Below the pieces are notes generated by a model, which was not told the origin of the DNA, did not search any database, and was given only the letters and a program-made list of their open reading frames with translations. Made by a program: the position numbers and the translations under genes. Positions 11,468 to 24,090 of a stretch of 64,000 nt of DNA are shown piece after piece; the stretch's first letter is position 1; every line of letters begins with the position of its first letter. Source of the DNA: Buxus sempervirens (Eukaryota > Streptophyta > Magnoliopsida > Buxales > Buxaceae); assembly GCA_947561395.2 (NCBI GenBank), contig OX387194.1, positions 32,994,036-33,058,035 on the forward strand, in the 5' to 3' direction.

Positions 11468-13456
11468 AGTTTCAAACCAGGGGGAAAAAAAAAATTCCTT
11501 CCAACTAAATGGTTTAAAATGGAACTCATTAAGTAGCAACCATGCTAAGTCACCCTGTTACAAGTATGAACATCTAGATGTAGAATAATAGTGTGTGCAC
11601 GTGTGGAGGCTCATGTTTAAAAGTAAAAAGTTCCTTATTTGTAATTTTTACCAAACATGCACATATAACAAAGCGGATTTTTTCTAAATTATACTTCAAT
11701 AAAGGTCCTAGTTGTTCACAAGAGGCCCTAAACTCATGGCTTGAAGAAAAAGTCATGCGTAAAGTAGTAGTCAAAGGATCATGGGAGAGTTGAGGCTTCA
11801 AAGGAAAACCTTAGTAATAATGGAGATATTTTCTGATAAATGTGTATGATGGATGGTTGCGTCCTATGTCTTTTGTAATTTTGCTATGATGACTAGTGGC
11901 CAAGTCCACCTTTTTGAAATTAGAGTTTAAGGCCTGTTAAATCCCATGAAATTTCTTGTTTTTAGAGTATTGGATAGGACTGGCACATGCACAAGGACCT
12001 GTCTTCAATATCTTTTTTTGAAATTTCCATTGCGATATACAGAAAATATGTTTAATTGAGAATAATGCCACCTAAAATTATCTTCAGCATTGCTTGAAGG
12101 AAGAGTTGAGATGGTTTCACTTCCTCACGTCTTTTTACTTGCAGTTACACCACTTCATAATATACCAAGATTAATCTTGATGATCTTCTTTTGCAACATA
12201 TCATGCATGTCTAATATTAATTGAAAAGGATGAAGAAGAAATTGGTTACCATCCATCTGAAAGTCTCCTCTTAGATTGCTTCTACTGACACCCTTCTCTC
12301 TTATGGCTTTCAGCTCGGATGTGGTCATGGACTACCTGGGATTTTTACATGCCTTGAGGTGAGATATTCCATAAAGATTTGCCATTATAGCTACTGAGAC
12401 TTTTGAAAGCCTTCCAGCTTTTTGATTCTTATGTGTTTGTCACACAGGGTGCAGCCGTCGTACATTTCCAAGACTTCAATGCTGAGGTCTTACAATGTCC
12501 TACAATACCAAATGTAATTGCAAATCTCCCAAAGATCTCACATCAACCTCTGGCTACAAAAGAGAATGAAAAGAATAGCCCAGCTGAACTTCGCTTCTTT
12601 GCTGGTGACTGGCACGAAATTCATCGACTTCTTCCATATACATATCATGATGAAAAAGCATCAGATAACGGATTGGAACAAGAACTAAGCACAGGTTATG
12701 AAATTATATTAATGGCAGAGACAGTTTACTCAGTTGATTCTCTCCAAAACCTATATGGACTCATAAAGAAGGTTACTTTTTGATAAAGTATTGTTGATTA
12801 TTTGTTTTTAATTATTATTGGATTGTTTGTGGCTCCATGAAATTCAAAGATGATATTATATACAGTGTCTCAGTCATCCTCACGGAGTTGTTTATATGGC
12901 AGCATAGAAGTATTATTTTGGAGTAGGAGGGGGCTCAAGACGTTTCGTCTCTGTTGTAGAGAAAGATGGTGAGTTACGCCTTTGCGATATCTTGGTCTGG
13001 TCGAAAGCTGAACCCTTCTGTTCTAGTAAGAAATTACCCGCATCTACGTGCAGATTTTGTGCAATAAAGCTAATCTGTTTTGCATAAATTTATTCTCTGA
13101 TGGATTACTCTTTTGGGCATGGATATATTGCAGGAGTGCAAGCATTCCTACTGTGCATAGCGCACATAAACCTGATCATTTTTTGATATGTATGCAATGT
13201 TCACTTTAGTTCATGTGTATGCCAGCAGGCATAATAGTTGTATTCATAAAATGTAAATACTAGGATGCAATCCAAAATGATACATATAATACATGGTAAC
13301 TTGATTTTGCATTTTGATTGGAAATTTTCATATACATGGGATTATAAATTAGTGGGCATTTTTTTTTTTGCAGGGATCATGGCAGCTAGCTTGACTGCTG
13401 AAGTTGCAGATGGCTCATCTAATGTCCGAGAAGTATGGAAGTTCTCGCTTAAGTAA

Positions 13457-13760
13457 GCTTGGGATTCCTTTGAGCCGGGCTAAAGTCTGCTCTAACCAGA
13501 TTTGATTAAACTACCATACAATGAAGCAAGTATGAGAGATCCCACTACTGACTCACAGAATATATAGCTTCATCTATGTTCTGATTACATTTTTTGGGAT
13601 TTTGTTTTTCATCTTTTTTCTATCCGATCTTTTTAAAGAAGAATTTTTATTTTCTTATTCCTGAACCATCAGTTTTATGTTCAAGAGCTTTAAACCAGGT
13701 AATTGTAGTATTTTATTGAAAATTTATGGAAAATTTCTTGGATCATACAGAAGTTGTGTA
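13457..13760. other. Former 3' UTR of the pseudogene, no other feature
   Basis: AT-rich non-coding sequence lies between the pseudogene stop and the target-site duplication of the next LTR. I see no other structure in it. Confidence 0.5.
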
Positions 13761-15268
13761 TAACTTGTAATGACCTAAAAATACCTTTTTGAGTTTTGAC
13801 CAAGTCAAATAATTGACCAGTCAAAGTCTTTTCATTTTAGACAGTTGATTGGTACTAAATACTCAAATTCCTACCCGCACATACACTGAATCTCAACTTT
13901 CCTTAAACCTTAACTCTTCAAGTGCGTAACTTCCTCTTTTTCTTTTCTCTTAGCCGCCCCACTCACCCTCTCTCATGTCTAACCCTCTCTTTTTGTCTCC
14001 TTCATCTCACTCACTTTCTTTTCCTCTCACATCTCCTTCTTATATGCTTACCTCCATGATTTATTTTTTTCTTGGGATTAAGAGAAAGATGGAAAAGACA
14101 GAAAGAGGGGATGGATGTAATCCAAAGGTTTCATACAGGTAAGTGGGATTAATATTTCTCATATGACTGTATGCATTGTTCCCCTTAATATTTAATCTAT
14201 AAATCTATGTTTGTTGTTTAATGTGTGAAATTTTAGATACATTGTTGATTTGATAATGAACTTATGAAAAGAAGCATATGAATTATGCATTACTTTATGG
14301 GAATGTTCAGATTTAATTATGAGATGTGTACAATTGATCTCTATGAATATGTTTAAAATCTTGGCTTGTTAGTTTAATGAAGTTTATATTGTGTTATAAT
14401 TAGATTATATGTGTGGCAGTGAGTCATGGCATCATGATTTCTCTTTTGCTATGTTTTTCTTCATCACATGATCATGGCATCTCATCTTATCATGATGATG
14501 GTGTACTAAAATGGTATGAGAGAGAGACAAGGAAAAGGAAAAGAGGATTGAAAAGCTACTGTTTTGTCTTTTGTGTGAGGAGTGAGAACGAATGAGAGGG
14601 AGAGAGAAAGAATGGGGTTGTCGATTTTTATTTATTTTTAGGTGAGATAGAAGAGAGAGAACTTAAAGGGGGAAAATGAGAATGAGAGTGAAAGGAGTAG
14701 ATGGGTTGGCTATTTTGTCTTTTAGGTGAAGTGGAAGAGAGATAAAGAGATGGAATTGGCCATTATGTCTTTTAGTTAAAGTGGAAGAGAGAAGGAGATG
14801 GGGTTGTTTCATGTTCTATAACATAACAATGTGTGCATACACCCTATTGTTGTTTATATATTTGAAATTATATGAATTGGTAGAATGTTTAATAATTGTT
14901 GAAATTAAATCAAAGCATGGCATGTTGAGTTGGTAGTTTTAAATGAAACATGATTATATGGCTATGAGTACTACTAGTATCTTGATACTATTTTAGTACC
15001 CATCACGAAGTATTGTTGGGAGATATAATGTTTGTACTGCTGGCATGAGTTGCTAGTTCAATACCCAGCATTTTGAGATGTCTGGGATGATGATTAGATG
15101 ATTAAATTGTACTGCTAGCCACGCTAGTTCAGTACCCGGTGTGTAATTAATCACCGGGATGATTGTGACACGATTGTACTGATAGTTGCAAGGGTTCACT
15201 AGTCCAATACTTAATATGAAGATTGGCAGATACATATATGGTGGTACTTCTAGTTGTGAGATCACACA

Positions 15269-18200
15269 TGTAGTACCCCAGAACCAGGTCCACCCATATC
15301 GGGTTTATATTGGCTCCTAAGCGCTAGCTTAGGGCCCAAAGTAGTGAAAACTAATTTCAGAACTAACCAGACACAAAATAATATTCTAAAATTTTTTTTC
15401 AGAAAAACGGCTATATAACGCCTGTACATACGAGTATGGGCTAAGCCCTCAAACATAGATAATCACTTGATAAACACAGTTTATATATATATAGATATCA
15501 TGCACATTACACACTAATCTTTCCACAATAGTACATTATCAAAGGTTATTTATCTTTCAACTTTCTCTCTCTCTCTCTCTCTCTCACTATATACAATTTA
15601 CACAGTTTCAAAAAATATACAATTATCGAAAAAGTTGCCCTTTATATCACTAGCCAGGATAGAAGTAGTCCTCCGGTCTATACTCGGGATAATCCTCTAC
15701 TTCGGCCCCACTACGCTTCTCACCCGCTAGATCTGAAAACAAATCCGATAAAAACAAAACTTATGTGAGACTAATGTCCCAGTAAGCAGCATAATGCAAG
15801 ATATAAACAGTTGATGCAATTTTTCATAATAAAATAACATGCTACATATCATACGATCAATTTCATCAAATCATGCGGTGAACAACTCACATATAATAAT
15901 ACCATGTCAGAAATAAAGTGTATGTAAGATTCAAGAATTAGCGTGTCTGTAAATCGGGTTAACCACCCTTAGTTGGTTTGCCACCTCACTACCCGTCGTC
16001 GAAGCCGTGCACGGTCATCGCACGAGTGGAGCATCCATGCATGGGTTGGCACGCTGCAGCTCATCGATCACACACGAAGGCCTCACCGATCCCACATGAA
16101 GGCCTCATCGATCCCACACAGTGGTACGCAAATAGCCCGGGGTATTAACTCGACAAGCCAACACTAACGCATGATTTAGACGGACTGTGGATCCACAACC
16201 CTTAATACTGCCTAGACGCGTATAAAAGTAATCAATCAAATAGTTTACTAAACGAACCCATAAGAATTCAACTGTCGAAAACACAACCAAGTTCAAGTGA
16301 ATCTTGTCGTTCACTTATCATCCAATCCTTGGGCCATTCCGCCTTTCGAGATACCTTAGGCTCAGTGCCTTTCTTACCTAACAAGAAGCATAAGCTTCAA
16401 TTTCTAATTACGAATCTCAAATCATTTTATTGAATTAAATCGTTAACGGAATAAGGTAAAGAATAATTCTTATAATTCAATTTTTGAACCAAATTTAGAA
16501 ATATTCACGGCTGGTTTGATTTTTGCAATTTACTCTACAAAACTGATTCTAACTAGTTACTTGAAAATTAAACCTGATCAAATCAATAAAGAATTTATGT
16601 ATATGTTATATATCGTTGGAAAGCTCCACAAATCTAATTTCCAACGTAACAAACTGTTCGTAATTCGGAGTTTCCTACAGAGAGTTATGGCTGCTTTAGT
16701 ACAGGTGGTTTTAAACAGCTGCAAAAACTACCGGACGGAAACCATCAATTTTGCTGGATTTTTCTTGCAATACCTCGAGTTCCGATTGGTCCCAAACCAA
16801 TTCCATTCAACTACAAATACCCTAAACTAAATTTTAAACCACTAATATGAATTTTTACGCGAAGATTACTAGCCTTCGCAAACCGCAGGAACTTTACACA
16901 GATTTAAACCAAATAAAAGAATGAGTTTACTTTTAAACTTCAAATTGTCAATTGATCTTCTTCTTGCAATTCCATGTCATTCTTGTCACCAATAACCTCT
17001 TTGTAAACCCTCTTATCAAGCTAACAATTTCACGAAAATGTTACGACGAATTTCTCCTAACATCTATTCAAACCTTCAACTCCCAAATCAAGATAGAAAC
17101 GCTATAAAATGCCAAATTGTATTCCCTTTTCATGATTGAATTTTCTGATTTATATAACCATAAGGATACTTCATATACAGCAGCATTGGAGCACTTAAAT
17201 CAGATTTCCTAACCATGCCTAACCATACTTTAATCACCATAAATCTTAATAATAATAAGACAATTCTTTACTTATAGAACATCTAAATGTTTCCAGCAAT
17301 AAAACCCATAATCTTAAAAGAAAAATCTGAACCTAGATTACCATCTGAACCTACTTTACAACTCTCATCGCAAGTAAGAAACCATAGAAAAATCTGAAAT
17401 CAGATGGCTCTAACAGAACCCCCATTCAGAACCTGGATCGGTATTTTTTCATGCCAAACCAAAAATCTAAAATCAGAACCTAGATTAGAGTTTTCATCAC
17501 AATTGATAATCTATAGAAAGGTCCAGCAAAAACTCCAGCAACAGTCATCTATCAATTTCATAGAACCCTTACTAAAGACAGAAAAAGGGATCCTCTTTGA
17601 TTGAACTAGGTGTCCTGAAAAGTCATAGACTTTCTTTCGTTCGTTTTCACTGTTTTTGGCAAGGACTGAGCTTTGTTGTTGTTATTATTGTTATTCAAAA
17701 GACAGAAAAATCTTGAAATCCCAAGATGCCCATTTCAAATTTACTCAGCCCTTTAGTTTTAACTGTCCGCATATCTTTCACCTTTTCACTGTAGTGGGGG
17801 TTTTGACCACTTAATTTGATAACCTCTGTAACTACCAATATCTTTCATCCTGGAGGTAGATTTCTTTGTCGTATTGTGGTGAAGTCAAAAGAACCCCAGA
17901 CAGATAGTCACACGACTGCTCTGTTGGGCGTGTATTGCAACAACAAACATAATCCATATACAACTCATCCTCACAAGCATATATCGAGCTACTCAAAGAG
18001 CTTAATCGAATTTAACAGTAAAAAAAAATCGACAAACTTAATATAAATAAAACGATAACCACAACGATTGATCCAATTCATGCTCAATCGACCAACAACA
18101 ACCAAACAGATTTCAAAATCAGTCAACAATAAAGAATCGACAAACAGGAATAACTAGAAAAATCCATACGATCGATTAAATAGAAGAAAACATGCTACTT

Positions 18201-18778
18201 ACTAAATTTCGCAGAATCCCATGCCCAAAACCCTTGTTTTCTCCCCTGTTCTGTCAGCCCTCGACGAATGCCCCTTGCTTCCCTTCTTCTTTTCTTCTTC
18301 TTTTCTCTTCTCCTTCTCTTCTGCAGCTAAACCACCCCCCAAACGAACATCCCCTTTCTTTCTTCCTCTCTTCTTCTCTTTTCTCCTCCTCTACTCGTTT
18401 TTTTCTTTTTGTGTTAAACCCCAACAACCAAAATGAACGCCCTTCCCTTTTCTTCTCTTCCTCTTTTCTTCTTTCCTCTTTTCCCTCTCTACGGCTTCTC
18501 TCTTCTCCTCTCCACGGCTCCTCTTCTTTTCTAACCCTTAACGACCCCAAACCCCAAAAACCCCCAAATGCACAAATGCACAAATTGTGAATGCTTTTGT
18601 TTTGTTTTGTTTTTTAAACCAATGAACTATGAACCATTGATCCATTGAAATGGTTCACTTAAACTTGAACCAACTCATCTAAACCTAACCATTTAAACCA
18701 TTAACACTCACGAAACCAACCCAACTAAAATAAACTAACTATTTCATTTATTTATTTATTTTTTTCTAGGGTCTTACA
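15269..18778 (-). mobile_element. Inverted solo LTR nested in the 13766-19706 LTR
   Basis: Read on the minus strand it starts TGTAAGACCC, like the LTR at 39828, and ends GGTTCTGGGGTACTACA, like the end of the LTR at 37412. Flanks are ACACA and ATACA, an imperfect 5-bp duplication. A block at 15410-15460 matches 39938-39995 in reverse (GGGCTTAGCCCATACTC, GTACAGGCGTTATATAGCC). That block lies near the 5' end in the 39828 LTR but near the 3' end here, so one copy is rearranged. A CT microsatellite lies at about 15562-15585, and 18230-18540 is almost pure pyrimidine. Non-coding. Confidence 0.65.
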
Positions 18779-19281
18779 ATACACTAGTTAAGTAGTCTGC
18801 CAGGGACGTTCTATTGGGAGTGAGTTTACTGTTAATCTATACCAGTTCAGTACCAGTGAGGGACGTCCACTGGAAGAGGATATTGAGATGACTGTACTCT
18901 TAGTAGACATTTTGCTAATTCAATACCCAGCGTGACCTAGATGTCTACTGGGATGTGAAGATGATATTATATGTGTTATTATTTCTTTACAATTCTGTTA
19001 TTTATGTTTCTGCAAGGTATATGTTCATTAAAATCACAGGTAAGTATTTCTAACTCTTAGATTAAGGTTTATTTATTGTTTCTTTTTATCACGTTTAATT
19101 TATTATTCTTATGTTAGAATGCATGATTCCTTATGTTTAATATTGTTAATATTAAAATATACATGTAAATATGTTATGAACCGAACTTAGGAAAACTTTG
19201 CATATTTAATGATAATACTATTAAATACCTATTTGGTGTAAATATATTATTTAAATAAGGAATATTATGCATATTCTCTTA

Positions 19282-19299
19282 TGAGGTATATTAGCCTCA
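19282..19299 (+). promoter_or_regulatory. Diverged LTR hairpin TGAGG...CCTCA
   Basis: TGAGGTATATTAGCCTCA is an inverted repeat with a 5-bp stem, located in the 3' part of the solo LTR. It is followed by a T-rich tract and CAG at about 19340. It appears to be a diverged version of the perfect hairpins at 37170, 41977 and 43741. Confidence 0.5.
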
Positions 19300-19782
19300 C
19301 TTATTGGGTTGTTTTGAGACTCACCCATTATATTTTCACAGGAAATCTGTAATTTTGAGATAATGAAATGTGGTGACAGGATGGTGATTGGAATGATGAA
19401 CATGTTGTTTGAGATGTTGTTATACGCTTTGGCAAGAATCTTTGAGTTGATGTATTTTATGAACCATTGGGGTTCAAGATTGTGACTGGATGCATTTGGA
19501 TAAATCATGGTTTGAATTGGTTCAAATTTGGTTTTGATTTGGTATTTGGTTTAACTTACGCTGTAACTCTGATTGTATAAATAGTAAGTGAAATTTTCAA
19601 GTATTTATTGGGAAATAAATGTATTTTGGGATTCGCTTACGAGCAAGGTTACACTCGGTCCTACTCATGTATAGTAAGTTGTGAGGTGAGGATTTAGGGC
19701 GTGGCATAACTGAATATTAATGGTTGTCTGAAAATTTCATTTATTCTTTTAATTGCCGCTCTATGATGTTTATTTATCATTA

Positions 19783-22700
19783 CTAGTTTGGAAGGCACGT
19801 GTGAAGTATCACAATTTAGTAATTAAAGATTATTGATATATTTTAATGATTTTTTCCCAAAAAAGGCCCCCAATATACTTGTAAAATATTTTATTGGTTA
19901 ATAAGTTTATTTGTTAGTAAGCTTTTTTAGGGTATTTTTGGAAGAAAACTTATCTAAACAGTAAAATGACACTCATTTTCTGATTGAATCTGAATTATTT
20001 CTAAAGAGTATCACTTAAATACAATTTTCTAATTTTTTTTCTTGGTTATTTTCTTCTCATAAGAACACTTTTAAAAGCATTTAATATTTTAACACTTACA
20101 TTATCTTCATGTATGAGTGAGAGGCATTATCAAATAGTTATGAACCACATGGTAAGATTTTTTTTCAAAAATCGTTATTTGGGCATATAAGTAACAAGAA
20201 CTAAAAACTAAAAACTTAAAGTAAACATAATTTTATAATATAAGAACACAAGGTGGAAATTTTCTGTAAATTTTTTGTGCATTAATTTCTGTTGTTGGTA
20301 TAAAATGATGTCAAATGTAGCATTTCACATTTTGAAAACTAACTTTTGTTGTTCAAATGAGGTTATGCTTTTTAAAAATAATTCAAACCCAATCAACGAC
20401 TTTCCTATAATTGAAAATTAGACAGAAGATCGAAGCAGATAAAATCAAACTCTTTTTATATGAAACTCTTAAAATTAAATTAGGGGAAAAAAGCAATAGA
20501 TGGTTAAATGGGCATTAAATGAAATTAGTTTTTTCACAGACGAATTTGGTTTTTAGCATGAATTTTTTCTTAAAAAAATTAAATAGCGCAAATTTTTAAA
20601 CATATTGAATCACTAAATTCTTAATAATTAGAAATTAACGATAGTTTTTACAAATAATTAAGCATGAATATCATGTTTACTTAAGGTCTTGTTCAAAAAC
20701 ACCCTCAAAACATTTCTTAATTTCATTAAAATCTCACTATAATAAACAAATTATTTTACGAGTATGTTGAAGGCATTTTTAAAATAAAATTCTTTTATAC
20801 GAAATACTTAAATTTAAATGAGGGACAGATTTGCAATTGGTTATTTTTCCCAACGAAATTGGTTTTTACTATAAATTTACAAAAATAACTTTGATTCAGT
20901 CATTAAATTCTCGGTAATTAAAAATTAGTGATAATTTTATAAATAATTGAGAATGCGTGTCACTTATGTGTGGTTCTATTAATACCAAAAAATACAGATC
21001 CACAGTTATTTTAAGAAATATCATTGATGTTAATTACCAAAAAATTGATGTCGGAGTCTGTTTTAAGATATAATTCTATGTTTGTTGATTTCTCATTTTT
21101 TTAATAATATCTTCACTAAATTTTATGTATATTTACGAAGTTTTATTAAAATTATATTACATTTTATTAAATGTTATGTATTTTTTTTATTTCTTAAAAT
21201 TATGATAAGTTATTCTTATTCAATAAATTGTAAAGATTTAAGAAATTATGTATGATTCTATTAACATCCTAAGTTTACTCAACATAAAACACATTTTTTT
21301 TAGCGTCAATTGTTAAATTGATACTTTTTCAATAATTTATGAAAATTATCTTTAAATCTCAATTTAAGTGAATTAAATATTAATAATGTATTTAATATTT
21401 TAAATATAGTTAGGATAATATTAAATATATTTTGTATAATATTAAATAAATTTAACTCATTTAGAATTGTTTTAAAAAAAACACTAATTTTTAATTACAT
21501 ATATTTTGGATACTGGATATTAATTAATTTTAGCAAGTATAACTTAAAACCAATTTAAAAAAAGAAATGTAGAAAATTGAAATTCAGTGGCCAATTGTTG
21601 GACTTATTAGGCAGTTGCATTCGCCTCTCTCTTTATTTTTATATATAAGACAAAATTAATTTTAGTTGTAATTACCAAAATTTGGTAATTAGATATTAGT
21701 GATAATTTTTATAGATAATTAAGAATGATTATCATTTTACGGTTCACATAATACTTCTCCCAAAAATGCCCTCAAAACACTTCTTAATCTCATTAAAACA
21801 TGATAACAAACAAATTATTTTACAATTTCTTCTAAACAATCACTGTAAAGCCAGAAAAAAAAACTTCAAAGAATATTTAAATAGCAGGTGAAATCGGACA
21901 AAAAATATAGTACAAAAAGACAAAAATATGTACAAACTGTTTCTTTATATTAGGTAATAGATATGTTGTGTCACATATACTATAACAAAGGTTTTAAAAT
22001 CTATATAATTTATATTACTAATTAAGAAATTAATTTTTACAATTACTTTAACCACTTATAGTAATTAAAATACTTGGACGTGTAAATCAGAATATAGTGC
22101 ACATGATACTCTGGTTTTTAAAAGAAGATTATAATTGATTTTAAAATAAAGTTATTATTATAGATAATAAAACTTAGTTGCAATTACAATTATAACTATA
22201 ATGAATTAATATGATGAATAAAATTCTTATAATTAATGAAATTATACTGATTCTCAATTATTTTAAAAAAGTATAACTAATACAATGCATCAATAATTAA
22301 TTTTATGACTGAATCTGAATTAAATATAATTATATTTATAATACAAGTAAATTAATACATTAAAATCTTGGTAACTATAAAATAGTAATACCTAAATAAG
22401 GAACATTCTAAATTTTTAAATAAGGTAAATTATACTTAACATTTAGTTAAAACATATAATTCATAATTCATTGAAGTCATGACTATATGTATAATTTTTT
22501 CAAGAATGTACATTATGCATAATATAGAATTATAATTCATTTAATTTTAAAAAAATTGTACTTTTTAAATGCATTTATATTTTACAATTATCTTTAAGTG
22601 GTAATTTTTTGAATGAATCTTTTGTGAATAATGACACTTATTTTTAATTACTTTTAAAAAATTGTGAAATAGAATAGAATTTGTTTTAAAATATAAAACT

Positions 22701-23527
22701 AAAAACAAATTTTTGGAAAATTTGAATGAGTTTCATTTTATAGTTCTGAGATGTTTCTACCTAAAATTTCATTTAAAAGGCTTATAAACATTATGTTGGA
22801 TGTATTTGGAAGAAATGTTTTGTGAGCATTAATATAACCTTCAGTCTCAATATATTTATTTTAAATCATTATTTTATAATTATATGAAGAACAATGTGAT
22901 CGAATCTGAGTTATGTTTTAAGAAGCATTACCTAAAACTAAAACTAATTTCCAGGACTTAAAATTACGAGAATAACCAAGAGAAGCATAACAGCGCATTT
23001 AATGCTTCTGTTGCATTTAATTCTTGCTTTTTTTTTTCCCGACGAAATTGGTTTTTAGTTTAAGTTTTTATAAATAACTATGATTCAATCACCAAATTTT
23101 GGTAATTAGAAATTAATGGTGCTTTTTACAAATCCTTCATTGGTTTTTAGTTTAAGTTTTTATAAATAACTATGATTCAGTCACCAAATTTTGGTAATTA
23201 GAAATTAATGGGGGTTTTGACAAATCCTTCATAACAGTAGAACGACACTGATTGAGTAAATCATCAATTATTTTCAAAAATATCAATTATTTTAAATTAT
23301 CAATTATTTGATAACAAAAGTGGAAAGTAAAGTGATGTACAAGTCGCTTAAAGTAAACTGAGCTGACGTATTCACTTAAAGCCAAGTGAGCTTACGTACA
23401 AGTCAGAGTAAGTAACGATATATTTAAGGACAAAAGCGGAAAAGAGATGTTAGAAAAGCAGGTCTAAATGGGGAAAAAAATCAGGACAAAAGAATGACGA
23501 AGAGTTTCTTTTATAATAGGTAATAGA
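19783..23527 (-). mobile_element. AT-rich Helitron cluster, minus strand
   Basis: Read on the minus strand, the right-hand limit begins TCTATTACCTATTATAAAAG and the left-hand limit ends CACACGTGCCTTCCAAACTAG before a T, matching Helitron 5' and 3' ends. A second 5'-like end, TCTATTACCTAATATAAAG preceded by A, lies at 21961. So this may be one long element or two nested ones. The interior is very AT-rich and non-coding. It contains diverged copies of one block (about 20605-20765, 20885-20975, 21665-21825) built on GGTAATTA and CCCTCAAAACA words. Confidence 0.55.
23048..23231. repeat. Two-copy tandem repeat, 92-bp unit
   Basis: TTGGTTTTTAGTTTAAG begins at 23048 and again at 23140. The two 92-bp units are almost identical through CAAATTTTGGTAATTAG. 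This is a recent tandem duplication inside the AT-rich Helitron-like region. Confidence 0.85.
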
Positions 23528-23656
23528 GTAATAGATAATAGATAATAGAAATGACTGAGATGAGCATAGGGAAGGAAACTTCATCTCATACAAAGAGAGA
23601 GAGATTCAATAAGCGTTTCATACTTGACTATGCAACCCCTCTTCTTTGTCCAAGCT

Positions 23657-23905
23657 TAGGATCAACAAGTGTCCAAAAGATAATAATAATATAAAGCAAT
23701 TTTAGCAAGTATAAAGACCCAATCATCCAGGTACTGGGAAAGAAATTTGAGAACATCACAACATATAAAATAATTTCTGCATAGACCTATATGTTGATGA
23801 GGTTAACAGTAGGAGCGAAAAGAGAGAAACTAAATCTGAAGGACCTTCTTCCGAGGTAGCCTGCTGCAAGATATCATCCCACCAAACATCATATAAAAAG
23901 TATTT
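23657..23905 (-). pseudogene. Duplicated, broken 3' end of the neighbouring GST gene
   Basis: This block repeats the last part of the GST gene and its 3' flank (about 23925-24148) with moderate divergence. Shared words are AATAATATAAAGCAA, CAATCATCCA, GGACCTTCTTCC and ATATCATCCCACCAAACA. Only about 15-20 codons of the C-terminus correspond. There is no start or upstream exon, so it cannot make a GST. It is an old tandem duplication of the terminal exon end plus UTR. Confidence 0.75.
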
Positions 23906-24090
23906 GACTTGCAACCATACATAGGATTAACAATCTCCAAAAGATATAATAATATAAAGCAAGTTTAGTAAATATTTTTAAGACACAATCATCCAAGAAA
24001 TGGGAAAGAAAATAAAAAACATCACACCATATAAAATATTATCGGCATAGACACAGATGATGACTAGGTGAACAGGAGCTAAGAGACAAA

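Larger units (their letters stand above)
8812..13456 (+). pseudogene. METTL18-like protein-histidine methyltransferase pseudogene
   Basis: Eight exon-like blocks keep plant METTL18/HPM1-homologue order and splice phases: 8812-9081, 9225-9290, 9384-9450, 9574-9673, 12314-12358, 12448-12771, 12866-12968 and 13374-13456. Diagnostic strings are KPLPPPPPCVEVLFSE, SSVKYTVESVNLDGGL, GRVSTREVF, GGLKLWEGSLDL, LGCGHGLPGIFTCLE (SAM motif I), VVHFQDFNAEVLQC, GYEIILMAETVYS, KYYFGVGGGSRRF and a C-terminal EVWKFSLK. The family methylates protein histidine; human METTL18 acts on ribosomal protein uL3. Lesions are TAG at 9004-9006, TAG at 9627-9629, loss of frame between 9630 and 9673 (44 nt where whole codons are needed to meet the motif I exon), and TAG at 12905-12907 where the family has Lys. 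Splice borders are all intact, so inactivation is probably recent. The large intron 9674-12313 carries nested transposons. Confidence 0.88.
13766..19706 (+). mobile_element. Solo LTR (TSD TAACT), split by a nested LTR
   Basis: The unit begins TGTAATGACC and ends AGGGCGTGGCA. It is flanked by the perfect 5-bp duplication TAACT at 13761-13765 and 19707-19711, so the insertion is intact as a solo LTR. Removing the nested LTR (15269-18778) leaves about 2431 bp, close to the other solo LTRs here. Repeats of the type GCTAGTTCAATACCCAGC occur on both sides of the nested insert (about 15050 and 18920), confirming continuity. A TGAGG...CCTCA hairpin at 19282-19299 resembles the one in the related LTRs. 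There are no internal coding domains or primer-binding site. Confidence 0.85.

Noticed and set aside
12905-12907. TAG read as a programmed recoding site
   Set aside because: Other stops and a frameshift occur in the same gene, so plain decay is the simpler reading.
18192-18590. Open frames of 109-132 codons on both strands
   Set aside because: Low-complexity pyrimidine tract inside a nested LTR.
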